A stretch of DNA of 10,445 nucleotides, taken from Actinomycetota bacterium (GTDB lineage: Bacteria > Actinomycetota > Coriobacteriia > Anaerosomatales > JAHIQC01). Location of the stretch: the NCBI GenBank assembly GCA_018902765.1, contig JAHIQC010000296.1, forward strand, positions 1 to 10,445. Direction: 5' to 3'. Below, piece by piece: positions 1 to 5,700 of this stretch (its first letter is position 1; every line of letters starts with the position of its first letter). The translations under genes were made by a program, and so were the position numbers. The notes under the pieces are model-generated. The model saw nothing but the letters and a program-made list of their open reading frames with translations, did no database searches and was not told the DNA's origin.

Positions 1-248
1 CGTCATTGGACCCTATCTCCACACAGCAGATCGAGGACACGATCGCAGAGCTCAAGGAGATCGTCACCATTGTCATCGTGACGCACAACATGCAGCAGGC
101 GGCGAGGATCTCGGATCGTACGGCCTTCATGTTGCGAGAGAGCATGGATCGCCCGGCGGGCTTGGTCGAGATCGGCGATACACGGGTGATGTTCACGAAC
201 CCGGGGGACAAGCGCACCGAATCCTACATCACCGGCCGATTCGGCTAG
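1..248 (+). CDS. pstB: Phosphate ABC transporter ATP-binding protein PstB, C-terminal end (5' truncated by window)
   Basis: This is the last ~81 codons of the ATPase that powers high-affinity phosphate import with PstS, PstC and PstA at the inner face of the membrane. The visible part begins SLDPIST, the D-loop that follows the Walker B aspartate/glutamate. It continues with [21 protein letters not shown], which holds the switch histidine ([10 protein letters not shown] is the typical PstB signature). It ends in the PstB-type tail with [17 protein letters not shown], where the family usually has 'F.nP...rTe.YitGrFG'. The Walker A motif, Q-loop and start lie upstream of the window. In many genomes phoU follows pstB, but here the next gene is an unrelated secreted hydrolase. 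The identity is firm because the D-loop, H-loop and C-terminal GRFG all match. Confidence 0.96.
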   Translation, partial: SLDPISTQQIEDTIAELKEIVTIVIVTHNMQQAARISDRTAFMLRESMDRPAGLVEIGDTRVMFTNPGDKRTESYITGRFG

Positions 249-301
249 GCGCACAGACTCCACCTTGGTTGGATTCTGTTAAGGCCGGGATTCGCACCAT
301 C

Positions 302-355
302 CCAGATGATCGAAGTAGTCGAGGGCCCGCGACGTCCCACTACTCGATCATCTGG
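302..355 (+). promoter_or_regulatory. Long inverted repeat / 5'-leader hairpin reaching into the ribosome binding site
   Basis: The left arm at 302-319 and the right arm at 339-355 pair over 17 base pairs with a single bulged A at 313 or 314. A further GGG (323-325) can pair with CCC (336-338) inside. The last two G of the right arm (354-355) are also the first two bases of the GGAGG Shine-Dalgarno of the next gene, so the folded stem would partly mask it. No T-run follows, so it does not look like a standard intrinsic terminator for pstB. It may be a translation-control hairpin, an RNA stability element or a protein-binding palindrome. The structure is seen directly; the role is inferred. 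Confidence 0.65.
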
Positions 356-358
356 AGG
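354..358 (+). promoter_or_regulatory. Ribosome binding site deciding the GTG start at 363
   Basis: GGAGG lies 4 bases before GTG 363. The next codons encode a Lys followed by a hydrophobic signal core, so this start is preferred over the in-frame ATG at 306. That ATG sits inside the hairpin arm and has no Shine-Dalgarno. Confidence 0.75.
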
Positions 359-362
359 AATC

Positions 363-1091
363 GTGAAAGCTTCATATTTCATACGAGCAGGTGTGGCTGC
401 AGCACTGTGTTTGGCTACCGCCGTGCCCATAGCCAGTGCCGCTGAAAAGCAGCCTGCCTACCCCACTGTTGTGAGCGTTGAGGGCGAGGCTCGGCCGGAT
501 CTCCCGAAAGATACCGCCGCACTCTCGGCGTCCTCGATACCACTGCCCGCCGAGGCCCTGGTCGATGCCACCTACTCGGCTTCGGGCGATGTCGCCCCAA
601 CAGACGTCGCGCCAACAAGCGTTGCTCCAACATCGGGCAACTCGCTGCCCATCGGCGACTTCAAGGATGGCGACATCATCCTCGGCTTCAACACGTGGAG
701 TGTTGGCCACTGCGGCATCTTGGACGGTACGCGCAACATCGCGCTCACGACCTCTTGCGTATGGAGTGCCGTCAAGGAATCGCCGGGCTGCGTGGTCCTT
801 GAGCGGCCCAGCAAGTATCGCGGGTACGATTTCGCTTACGGGCTGTGGGTTCCCAGGGCGCTGGCGTCGCAGCGCACGTCGGCCAGACGGTTCTGTTCTT
901 CGCAGATCGGAGAGCGCTACAACCTCTTCTCTGCGAAGAGCGACTACACACAGTGGTACTGCAGCAAGCTGCCATGGGCGGGCTATCGCGACAGGGCCAT
1001 GCGGGATCTTGATGCAAACGGCGGCTACTGGGTGACTCCCGCTGACGTGTACAACGACAACGACACAAGTGTCTTCGCTTCGGCTCAGTAG
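363..1091 (+). CDS. Secreted permuted-papain (YiiX/YycO, NlpC/P60-like) cysteine hydrolase
   Basis: This 242-residue protein is exported: residues 1-26 are a Sec signal peptide (Lys2, hydrophobic core, ASA cleavage site at 24-26). Residues 27-96 are a low-complexity Ala/Pro/Thr linker containing three VAPT units. The catalytic domain starts at about 97 with GDFKDGDIILGF, then SVGHCGI with His116, and later QWYCSKLPW with Cys200. This His-before-Cys order (HxGI ... YCSxL) is the signature of the circularly permuted papain fold. The closing WVTPADVYND (223-232) resembles the 'tPdDiy.s' end of YycO-type proteins. Known relatives cleave amide bonds in peptidoglycan peptides or lipids; which substrate applies here is not visible. 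The third catalytic residue was not assigned. The stop is 40 bases before the propeller lipoprotein, so the two are probably co-transcribed. The fold call is fairly sure and the substrate unknown. Confidence 0.8.
   Translation: MKASYFIRAGVAAALCLATAVPIASAAEKQPAYPTVVSVEGEARPDLPKDTAALSASSIPLPAEALVDATYSASGDVAPTDVAPTSVAPTSGNSLPIGDFKDGDIILGFNTWSVGHCGILDGTRNIALTTSCVWSAVKESPGCVVLERPSKYRGYDFAYGLWVPRALASQRTSARRFCSSQIGERYNLFSAKSDYTQWYCSKLPWAGYRDRAMRDLDANGGYWVTPADVYNDNDTSVFASAQ
591..635 (+). repeat. Three imperfect 15-base tandem units encoding VAPT(D/S)
   Basis: The in-frame units encode VAPTD, VAPTS and VAPTS at residues 77-91 of the secreted hydrolase. The codons differ between copies (gtcgcc, gtcgcg, gttgct), so the units have diverged at DNA level while the peptide was kept. 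It is probably an extended linker between the membrane or cell-surface side and the catalytic domain. Confidence 0.7.
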
Positions 1092-1131
1092 GTGGCTGGA
1101 CTGAAGTTCCTACAGTAAGGGGGAGGCGGTC

Positions 1132-2172
1132 ATGGTTTCAATCGTTCGCGGGAGAGTCTGTCGTTCACTGTTGGTGTTGTTGCTCACACTGCCCTTCGGG
1201 TGTTCGGCGCGCGAGTACCGATTGTTCGAAGCGACGAGAGATCCTGTGATCGCCGTCCTCTGCCAGATGACACGCGAGTTGGTCTTGCTCGACCCCGAGG
1301 ACCTGAGCGTGGTGAGACGGATACCGCTCAAGTCGCAGTCACTCGATTTGGATACGGATGGCCGCAAGTTACTCACTGCACAGACGGGCGGCCACGGGAG
1401 CGAGATGGGCAAAGAGTACGGTTGCGTGGACCTGGATGCCGGTACGGTCCACTACACGTCACTTACGAGCATTGATATCCAGACGGTGAGCGTTGCGGAT
1501 GACGGCTGGTACATGTTGACTGCTGGGCTTGTGAATGAGCGCGGGCAGTGGCTTCATCGTGTCGATGCGGATGGGAATATCGAGGACCTACAGTTGCCTC
1601 CGGGTATATGCGGGAGCACTTCGGTACGTGATCGGGTTTGGGTGTGGCATTTCTGGGACGATGAGACGGGTAATCCCTCGGACGAGTACATGATCTACGG
1701 GCCGACCGGTCGACCGGAAGTAATCTCAAGCCAGCTTACGATGACTGTCGGTGTATGCGGATTCGACGATGAAGTCATCGCCTTCGGTGTTGACGGAGCC
1801 AATGCGCAGCTCGTTCGGCACGATGCGCGCACGGGCAGGGTGCTCAAGATCGCGACGACAGACGGATTCGAGGTAGGTCCGTCGTATGCATGGTCCGCTG
1901 GTAGGTATCTCGCCATCGCTGACGGCCCATCCGAGGACTACTACCAATCGACGAGGCTTCTGCTCATCGATCCTCAGACCCTAGAGGTTGTCCGGGTCGT
2001 GGAATCACTCAAAGGTGTGAGTGCGGTGTCTGCAGGACCCAAGGGCAATCTGATTGTTTGCGAGGGAGACGGCAGCGTCTCACTCGTTGATCCCAACACC
2101 GCGAGGAGGTTCGTCACGGCCAAGATCGGTGATCCTCGCGGGGACTTAGTCGATGTTGCATATGTACCCTGA
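1132..2172 (+). CDS. Probable exported lipoprotein with seven beta-propeller-like repeats
   Basis: This 346-residue protein starts at ATG 1132, 5 bases after the strong site GGGGGAGG. Residues 5-23 form a signal peptide with two Arg and a Leu-rich core, ending at PFGC with Cys24. This is an imperfect lipobox (Pro at -3, although Leu is at -4), so lipid anchoring is likely but not certain. From about residue 37 the chain shows roughly seven units of 35-45 residues of the YVTN/WD type, each ending in a pattern like 'L.D..tg.v' followed by a turn and a new strand. Examples are LVLLDPEDLSVVRRI, LVRHDARTGRVLKI, LLLIDPQTLEVVRVV and VSLVDPNTARRFV. A seven-bladed propeller is therefore plausible. Such domains usually act as binding platforms outside the membrane; no catalytic motif was seen. 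It may partner the upstream secreted hydrolase. No specific family is recognised. Confidence 0.75.
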   Translation: MVSIVRGRVCRSLLVLLLTLPFGCSAREYRLFEATRDPVIAVLCQMTRELVLLDPEDLSVVRRIPLKSQSLDLDTDGRKLLTAQTGGHGSEMGKEYGCVDLDAGTVHYTSLTSIDIQTVSVADDGWYMLTAGLVNERGQWLHRVDADGNIEDLQLPPGICGSTSVRDRVWVWHFWDDETGNPSDEYMIYGPTGRPEVISSQLTMTVGVCGFDDEVIAFGVDGANAQLVRHDARTGRVLKIATTDGFEVGPSYAWSAGRYLAIADGPSEDYYQSTRLLLIDPQTLEVVRVVESLKGVSAVSAGPKGNLIVCEGDGSVSLVDPNTARRFVTAKIGDPRGDLVDVAYVP

Positions 2173-2233
2173 CGCGGAGCAGCTGCGAGGGCTCGTAGGT
2201 CGCCAGTTCGGGGCGATTGGTATCTAGGACAAC

Positions 2234-2269
2234 GACAGGACGCGCTGAGGGGGGTTAGCGCGTCCTGTC
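2234..2269. terminator. Strong hairpin between convergent genes, no U-tract
   Basis: A perfect 13-base-pair stem is formed by 2234-2246 (GACAGGACGCGCT) and 2257-2269, with a 10-base G-rich loop. It starts 61 bases after the stop of the propeller lipoprotein. Neither side is followed by a T-run, so it is either a U-less terminator or a 3'-end stabilising structure. Its position between two convergent genes fits transcript ending. Confidence 0.55.
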
Positions 2270-2345
2270 CAGTGCGAGCGGCGTTTCCCGCCCCAAAGGG
2301 GGGAGGAGAGGTGGCGGGTCGCCATGCTCTAATCTGATGCAAGCA

Positions 2346-2376
2346 ACGAGTGTGCCGAGTTTCTCGACACACTCGT
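2346..2376 (-). terminator. Hairpin, likely terminator of the polyferredoxin gene
   Basis: The arms 2346-2359 and 2363-2376 pair over 14 bases with a 3-base loop. On the plus strand there is one C-A mismatch (2355 with 2367). On the minus strand the same position is a G-U wobble, so the stem is unbroken only in minus-strand RNA. After it the minus strand reads TGCTTGCAT, mildly T-rich. It lies 46 bases beyond the stop of the minus-strand polyferredoxin gene, which is where its terminator would be expected. Confidence 0.5.
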
Positions 2377-2421
2377 ATGTAGATGCTGGGCTAACGAAGA
2401 GCTGCGAGAGCCCCTGGTCTG

Positions 2422-3594
2422 CTACGGCTGATCGAGCCGAGCCGCGACATAGCCCCGAACGTCTTCCATGCTGAATCCATGGACGTTCTTCACTTCCTTC
2501 AGGGGTAGATCCATCTCGGCCTCAGTGACGCCGAAGGCGCTCTGCAGATCCGCTGCGGGTATGCCTGAGGCATCGGATACCTCGCGCATTGTCGCGGAGC
2601 CCTTGATAGAGTTGGTGTCTACGGGCACCCCTTGTTTTGCGGCGCGATTGATTTCACTTGCCAGCGTCGGTTGCTGAAGATCGAACCAGCCCAGAGCGGT
2701 GGAAAGCAGCGCGATTCCGAAGAAGATCGCGAGCGTGAGCACGGTCAGCTTCTGAGCAGTGATGGCGCGTCCGCTGCGCGAAGCGATTGAGAGTGCTCCG
2801 GGGGCGGGACACGCGGTTACGCACTCGGAGCATGCGATGCATTCCGACGAGTTGGTGATCTGCTGTGTAGCGACCGGCAGGTTCACCGGGCAAGCGCGGT
2901 CGCACAGCCCGCAATCCACACAAGCGTCCGTGTCGCGGGTGATGCGAAACATACTTAGGCGAGTGAAGATGCCCAAGAATGCGCCCATCGGGCATGCATA
3001 CTTGCAGAAGAAGCGGTCGTATACGAGCGAGCCCAACAACGCCACGAGCAGCACGAACAGTCCGACACCCAACTCTGTGAGCAGTTCGGGCGACGTCAGG
3101 TGGTGATAGGCGACCCACGGGTCGTACGCCCTGATCACAAGGTCGCTAACTGCCCATGTCCACAAGGTGAATCCGAGTAGCACGGCGTACTTGAGGTACC
3201 GCGCGGGGCGATCGAGGATCTTGGGCAGGACAAGGCGTCTCCCGAATAGCTTGCGACCTGTTCGAGCCGAAAGCTCCTGCAGCGTGCCCAGCGGGCATAC
3301 TTGGCCGCAGAAAGAGCGGCCCATGAGAAGGGCGGTAGCAACGACGCCTACGAGAAGAATCAGGCTGCTCAGGGCGATCTTCTTTATCAGGAAGCCGCCA
3401 GCGATGAACGCCCATAGCGTCTCGATCCCGCCGAAGGGGCAAAGCGCATCCACGCTCACCGGCCGCCATGCGACCCCCTTGGCGCCATGAAGAAGGCCAA
3501 TCGCGGTGGAAATCGCCAGTACTGCCAGCAAGCCACCTAGCCTCAACGCACGAGCTCGTTTGCGGGTGGCTTTGTCCGTGGCGATGCTGCTCAT
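2422..3594 (-). CDS. Membrane-bound polyferredoxin, NapH/YccM/CcoG-like 4Fe-4S protein
   Basis: This 390-residue integral membrane iron-sulfur protein probably moves electrons across or along the cytoplasmic membrane. There are about five membrane segments: 21-37, 73-91, 134-150, 175-192 and 283-303. Residues 50-60 carry ALCPFGGIETL. Two FCxxxCPxG motifs follow, with Cys96/Cys100 and Cys197/Cys201. Two ferredoxin clusters come next: CVDCGLCDRACP (Cys225, 228, 231, 235) and CIACSECVTACP (Cys252, 255, 258, 262). The tail from about 328 (IKGSATMREVSDASG ... GFSMEDVRGYV) is a small helical domain seen in related proteins of anaerobes. The start is ATG 3594 with GGAG 4 bases before it; an upstream extension to 3819 would overlap the divergent gene and is not membrane-like. 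The family is certain, but the electron donor and acceptor are unknown because no reductase lies beside it. NosR, NapH or CcoG identity cannot be fixed. Confidence 0.92.
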   Translation of the reverse strand: MSSIATDKATRKRARALRLGGLLAVLAISTAIGLLHGAKGVAWRPVSVDALCPFGGIETLWAFIAGGFLIKKIALSSLILLVGVVATALLMGRSFCGQVCPLGTLQELSARTGRKLFGRRLVLPKILDRPARYLKYAVLLGFTLWTWAVSDLVIRAYDPWVAYHHLTSPELLTELGVGLFVLLVALLGSLVYDRFFCKYACPMGAFLGIFTRLSMFRITRDTDACVDCGLCDRACPVNLPVATQQITNSSECIACSECVTACPAPGALSIASRSGRAITAQKLTVLTLAIFFGIALLSTALGWFDLQQPTLASEINRAAKQGVPVDTNSIKGSATMREVSDASGIPAADLQSAFGVTEAEMDLPLKEVKNVHGFSMEDVRGYVAARLDQP

Positions 3595-3738
3595 ATGACT
3601 CCGATCGGTCGTTTTCGTTCCTCGTGAAGCGTAGAGAGTGCGAATGAACGCGAGTCGTACGTGGAGTGAAGAAGTTGTGTGCGATGTGTTGCGGCCAGCG
3701 TGATATCTTGGCTCCAACACTGCGTCTGAAGGGGCAGC
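3595..3738. promoter_or_regulatory. Divergent intergenic region of 144 bases
   Basis: The region lies between two divergently read genes, so it must hold both promoters. It contains the Shine-Dalgarno of the minus-strand gene (GGAG on the minus strand, 3599-3602) and that of the acetyltransferase (AAGGGG, 3729-3734). A possible -10-like TGATAT lies near 3699-3705 on the plus strand, but I found no convincing -35 at the right spacing. No clear operator palindrome was seen. Confidence 0.5.
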
Positions 3739-4233
3739 ATGGAGCACATGACAATCAGAGAAGCCGCGACTGAGGACATCGAGTCGATTGCGCGTATATA
3801 CAACCACTACGTGTTGCACGGCACCGCCACGTTCGACACTGAGCCCAAGTCAATCGAGGACCGAGTCGTCTGGCTTGACTCGCACGGCCCCCGCCACCCT
3901 GTACTCGTCGCCTTGGTCGATGGTGAAGTGGTCGGATGGGGGTCCTTGAGTCCGTGGCACCCACGGCCGGCCTACAACGATTCCGTCGAAGTGTCGACAT
4001 ATATCGACCCCGAACACTTGGGCAAAGGAATCGGATCTCAGCTGATGGCGGCGCTCATCGCGCGTGCGTCAGATATCGGGCACCATGCGGTGATCTCTCA
4101 GATTGTTGCGGGAAACGAGGCGAGTCTCGCACTCGGAGAGCGTTTCGGATTCAGGGAAGTCGGTCGTCTGCCCGAAGTCGGCCGCAAGTTCGGTACTCTG
4201 CTCGACGTCGTGCTCATGATTCGCCTTATCTAG
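3739..4233 (+). CDS. GNAT N-acetyltransferase, phosphinothricin/methionine-sulfone acetyltransferase type
   Basis: This 164-residue cytoplasmic enzyme transfers acetyl from acetyl-CoA to a small amine. It follows the Pat/MnaT pattern closely: MTIREAATEDIESIARIYNHYV, then ATFDTEPKSIEDR (30-42) and SPWHPRPAYNDSVEVSTYI (71-89). Next come the acetyl-CoA loop LGKGIGSQL (94-102) and GERFGFREVGRLPEVGRKFG (133-152). Family members acetylate phosphinothricin-like toxins, methionine sulfone or sulfoximine, and amino acids, so detoxification of an amino-acid analogue is the natural guess. AAGGGG lies 4 bases before ATG 3739; a second ATG at 3748 is the usual family start (MTIREA) but has no better site. 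It is separated from nhaA by 87 bases and may be monocistronic. The family is sure and the substrate open. Confidence 0.92.
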   Translation: MEHMTIREAATEDIESIARIYNHYVLHGTATFDTEPKSIEDRVVWLDSHGPRHPVLVALVDGEVVGWGSLSPWHPRPAYNDSVEVSTYIDPEHLGKGIGSQLMAALIARASDIGHHAVISQIVAGNEASLALGERFGFREVGRLPEVGRKFGTLLDVVLMIRLI

Positions 4234-4275
4234 GATTCCAGCTGGCGTGTTTCTCGGTGTTTGTGAGCAAGGTCT

Positions 4276-4305
4276 TGTAGAATCCTTGGGTACCGCAAGT
4301 CTACA
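4276..4305 (+). promoter_or_regulatory. Interrupted hairpin in the leader before nhaA
   Basis: TGTAGA (4276-4281) pairs with TCTACA (4300-4305), and CTTG (4285-4288) pairs with CAAG (4296-4299), giving a stem with a 3-base bulge and a 7-base loop. It ends 15 bases before ATG 4321 and just before the AAGG (4309-4312) Shine-Dalgarno. Lithium- and sodium-responsive RNA motifs are known upstream of nhaA-type genes in some bacteria, but I could not match this short stem to their consensus. A TAGAAT -10-like hexamer overlaps the left arm at 4278-4283; if used, the stem would not be fully transcribed. Confidence 0.35.
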
Positions 4306-4320
4306 GACAAGGTCACAAGC

Positions 4321-5676
4321 ATGCTCGGAAAGGCCGTTTCAGTCACCAAACGCACTGCCAACCGGGCGCAGGAGGACTTTCACAGGTTCCTGGCGCTGGA
4401 GGTTTCCGGGGGCGTGGTGCTACTCGTGGCGGCTATCATCGCGCTCATTGCGGCGAACTCGCCCCTAGCAGATTCATATGCACGCCTGTGGGAGATCCCA
4501 ATCTCGATAAACATCGGTGGTTGGCACATCTCCGAATCCCTGATCGGCTGGATCGACGATGGGCTTATGGCCCTATTCTTCTTTGTGGTCGGCCTCGAAA
4601 TCAAGCGCGAAGTATTGGTCGGAGAGCTCTCCTCGGCGAGGAAGGCAGCTTTGCCGATCATCGCAGCGATCGGCGGGATGCTCGCGCCGGCACTCATCTA
4701 CATTCTGTTCAACCGAGGAACCTCTGGGGCGGCCGGTTGGGGTATTCCGATGGCAACCGACATCGCCTTCGCCCTCGGCGTGCTCGCCTTGCTTGGCAGT
4801 GCGGTTCCTGTCGGCCTCAAGGTGTTCCTGACGGCTCTGGCCATAGCCGATGACATCGGCGCCATCATCGTGATTGCGATGTTTTACACCGAGCAGATCC
4901 ACTGGGCTTGGCTTGGGGCCGGGCTGCTGTTGCTGCTCTTCCTCGTCGCCCTCAATCTGATGAAAGTGGACAGTCCGGTCCCGTACGCGATCATCGCGAC
5001 GGTGATCTGGTTTTGCTTCCTGCACTCCGGGATCCATGCGACCATCGCCGGGGTCCTCGTGGCGCTTACGATACCAGCGACAGCAAGGACCCAACCACTG
5101 GCGTTCGTGGAGTGGACCCGTGGAAAACTGGACCGGATAGTGGGTTGCGATGTGCCGGGCGCACATGTTCTCGAGGACGCCGAGCAGCAGTACCTGGCCC
5201 TCGAGATTCGTTCTGAAGCACTCCATGTCGCCGCCCCGTTGCAGCGACTTGAGCATGGTTTGCAGCCGTTCACTACCTACCTGATTCTCCCGCTGTTCGC
5301 CTTAGCGAACGCCGGGGTGACGCTGACCGGCTACAATCTGGCGGAACTGCTCATTCAGCCGGTGACTCTGGGCATCTTCTTCGGCCTGATCGCAGGCAAG
5401 GCTTTGGGGATCTTCTCCCTGACATGGATTGCGATCAAGCTCAAGCTCGCCGATCTGCCTCCCAACGTGAACTGGGGGCACATAGCCGGAGCCGGGATTC
5501 TGGGCGGCATCGGGTTCACCATGTCCCTGTTCGTGTCCAACCTCGCTTTCTCGGACCCACTGCTGTTGGCCGAAGCGAAGTTCGCAATACTCGTGACCTC
5601 GCTCGTGGCCGGTGCTCTGGGCCTTGTTTTCCTCAAGTTGGTCTCGAAACGCACGCCAGCGAACGAAGTGGTCTAG
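4321..5676 (+). CDS. nhaA: Na+/H+ antiporter NhaA
   Basis: This 451-residue antiporter exchanges cytoplasmic Na+ (or Li+) for external protons and supports pH and sodium homeostasis. The diagnostic residues are present at a constant +14 offset from E. coli: Asp147 in ATDIAFALG (equals D133) and Asp177-Asp178 in IADDIGAIIVIAMFYT (equal D163/D164). Lys360 in IAGKALGIF is the equivalent of K300. GIHATIAGVLVALTIP (238-252) and LILPLFALANAGVTL (321-335) match the family. Twelve membrane segments are expected. The protein is longer than the 388-residue E. coli form, mainly through about 50 extra residues at 253-305, in the cytoplasmic loop before RLEHGLQPF. ACAAGG lies 8 bases before ATG 4321. The next gene begins 24 bases after the stop with no terminator between, so nhaA could head the following operon. 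Confidence 0.96.
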   Translation: MLGKAVSVTKRTANRAQEDFHRFLALEVSGGVVLLVAAIIALIAANSPLADSYARLWEIPISINIGGWHISESLIGWIDDGLMALFFFVVGLEIKREVLVGELSSARKAALPIIAAIGGMLAPALIYILFNRGTSGAAGWGIPMATDIAFALGVLALLGSAVPVGLKVFLTALAIADDIGAIIVIAMFYTEQIHWAWLGAGLLLLLFLVALNLMKVDSPVPYAIIATVIWFCFLHSGIHATIAGVLVALTIPATARTQPLAFVEWTRGKLDRIVGCDVPGAHVLEDAEQQYLALEIRSEALHVAAPLQRLEHGLQPFTTYLILPLFALANAGVTLTGYNLAELLIQPVTLGIFFGLIAGKALGIFSLTWIAIKLKLADLPPNVNWGHIAGAGILGGIGFTMSLFVSNLAFSDPLLLAEAKFAILVTSLVAGALGLVFLKLVSKRTPANEVV

Positions 5677-5700
5677 CGCGAGGAAGGCAGGGCGTTTGGT

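Noticed and set aside
306..362. N-terminal extension of the secreted hydrolase from ATG 306
   Set aside because: The ATG lies inside a hairpin arm without a Shine-Dalgarno and would put 19 non-hydrophobic residues before the signal peptide; GTG 363 has GGAGG.
591..635. CRISPR-like or mobile repeat
   Set aside because: The 15-base units are diverged, adjacent without spacers, and code in frame for a VAPT linker.
478..1035. 185-codon frame overlapping the secreted hydrolase
   Set aside because: Arg/Ser/Thr-rich translation typical of a shifted frame in GC-rich DNA; the other frame has a signal peptide and catalytic motifs.
1974..2372. 132-codon minus-strand frame across the end of the propeller gene
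   Set aside because: No ribosome binding site, biased Arg/Pro/Thr composition, and it runs through both hairpins of the convergent region.
3690..3715. Sigma-70 promoter for the acetyltransferase around TGATAT
   Set aside because: No hexamer resembling TTGACA lies 16-18 bases upstream, so it is too weak to report as a promoter.
3595..3819. 75-residue upstream extension of the polyferredoxin frame
   Set aside because: It overlaps the acetyltransferase start and its strong ribosome binding site; ATG 3594 has GGAG and is followed directly by the first membrane segment.
4573..5256. 227-codon open frame antisense to nhaA
   Set aside because: Its composition is a charged shadow of a membrane protein gene with no motif, and the sense strand encodes a clear NhaA.
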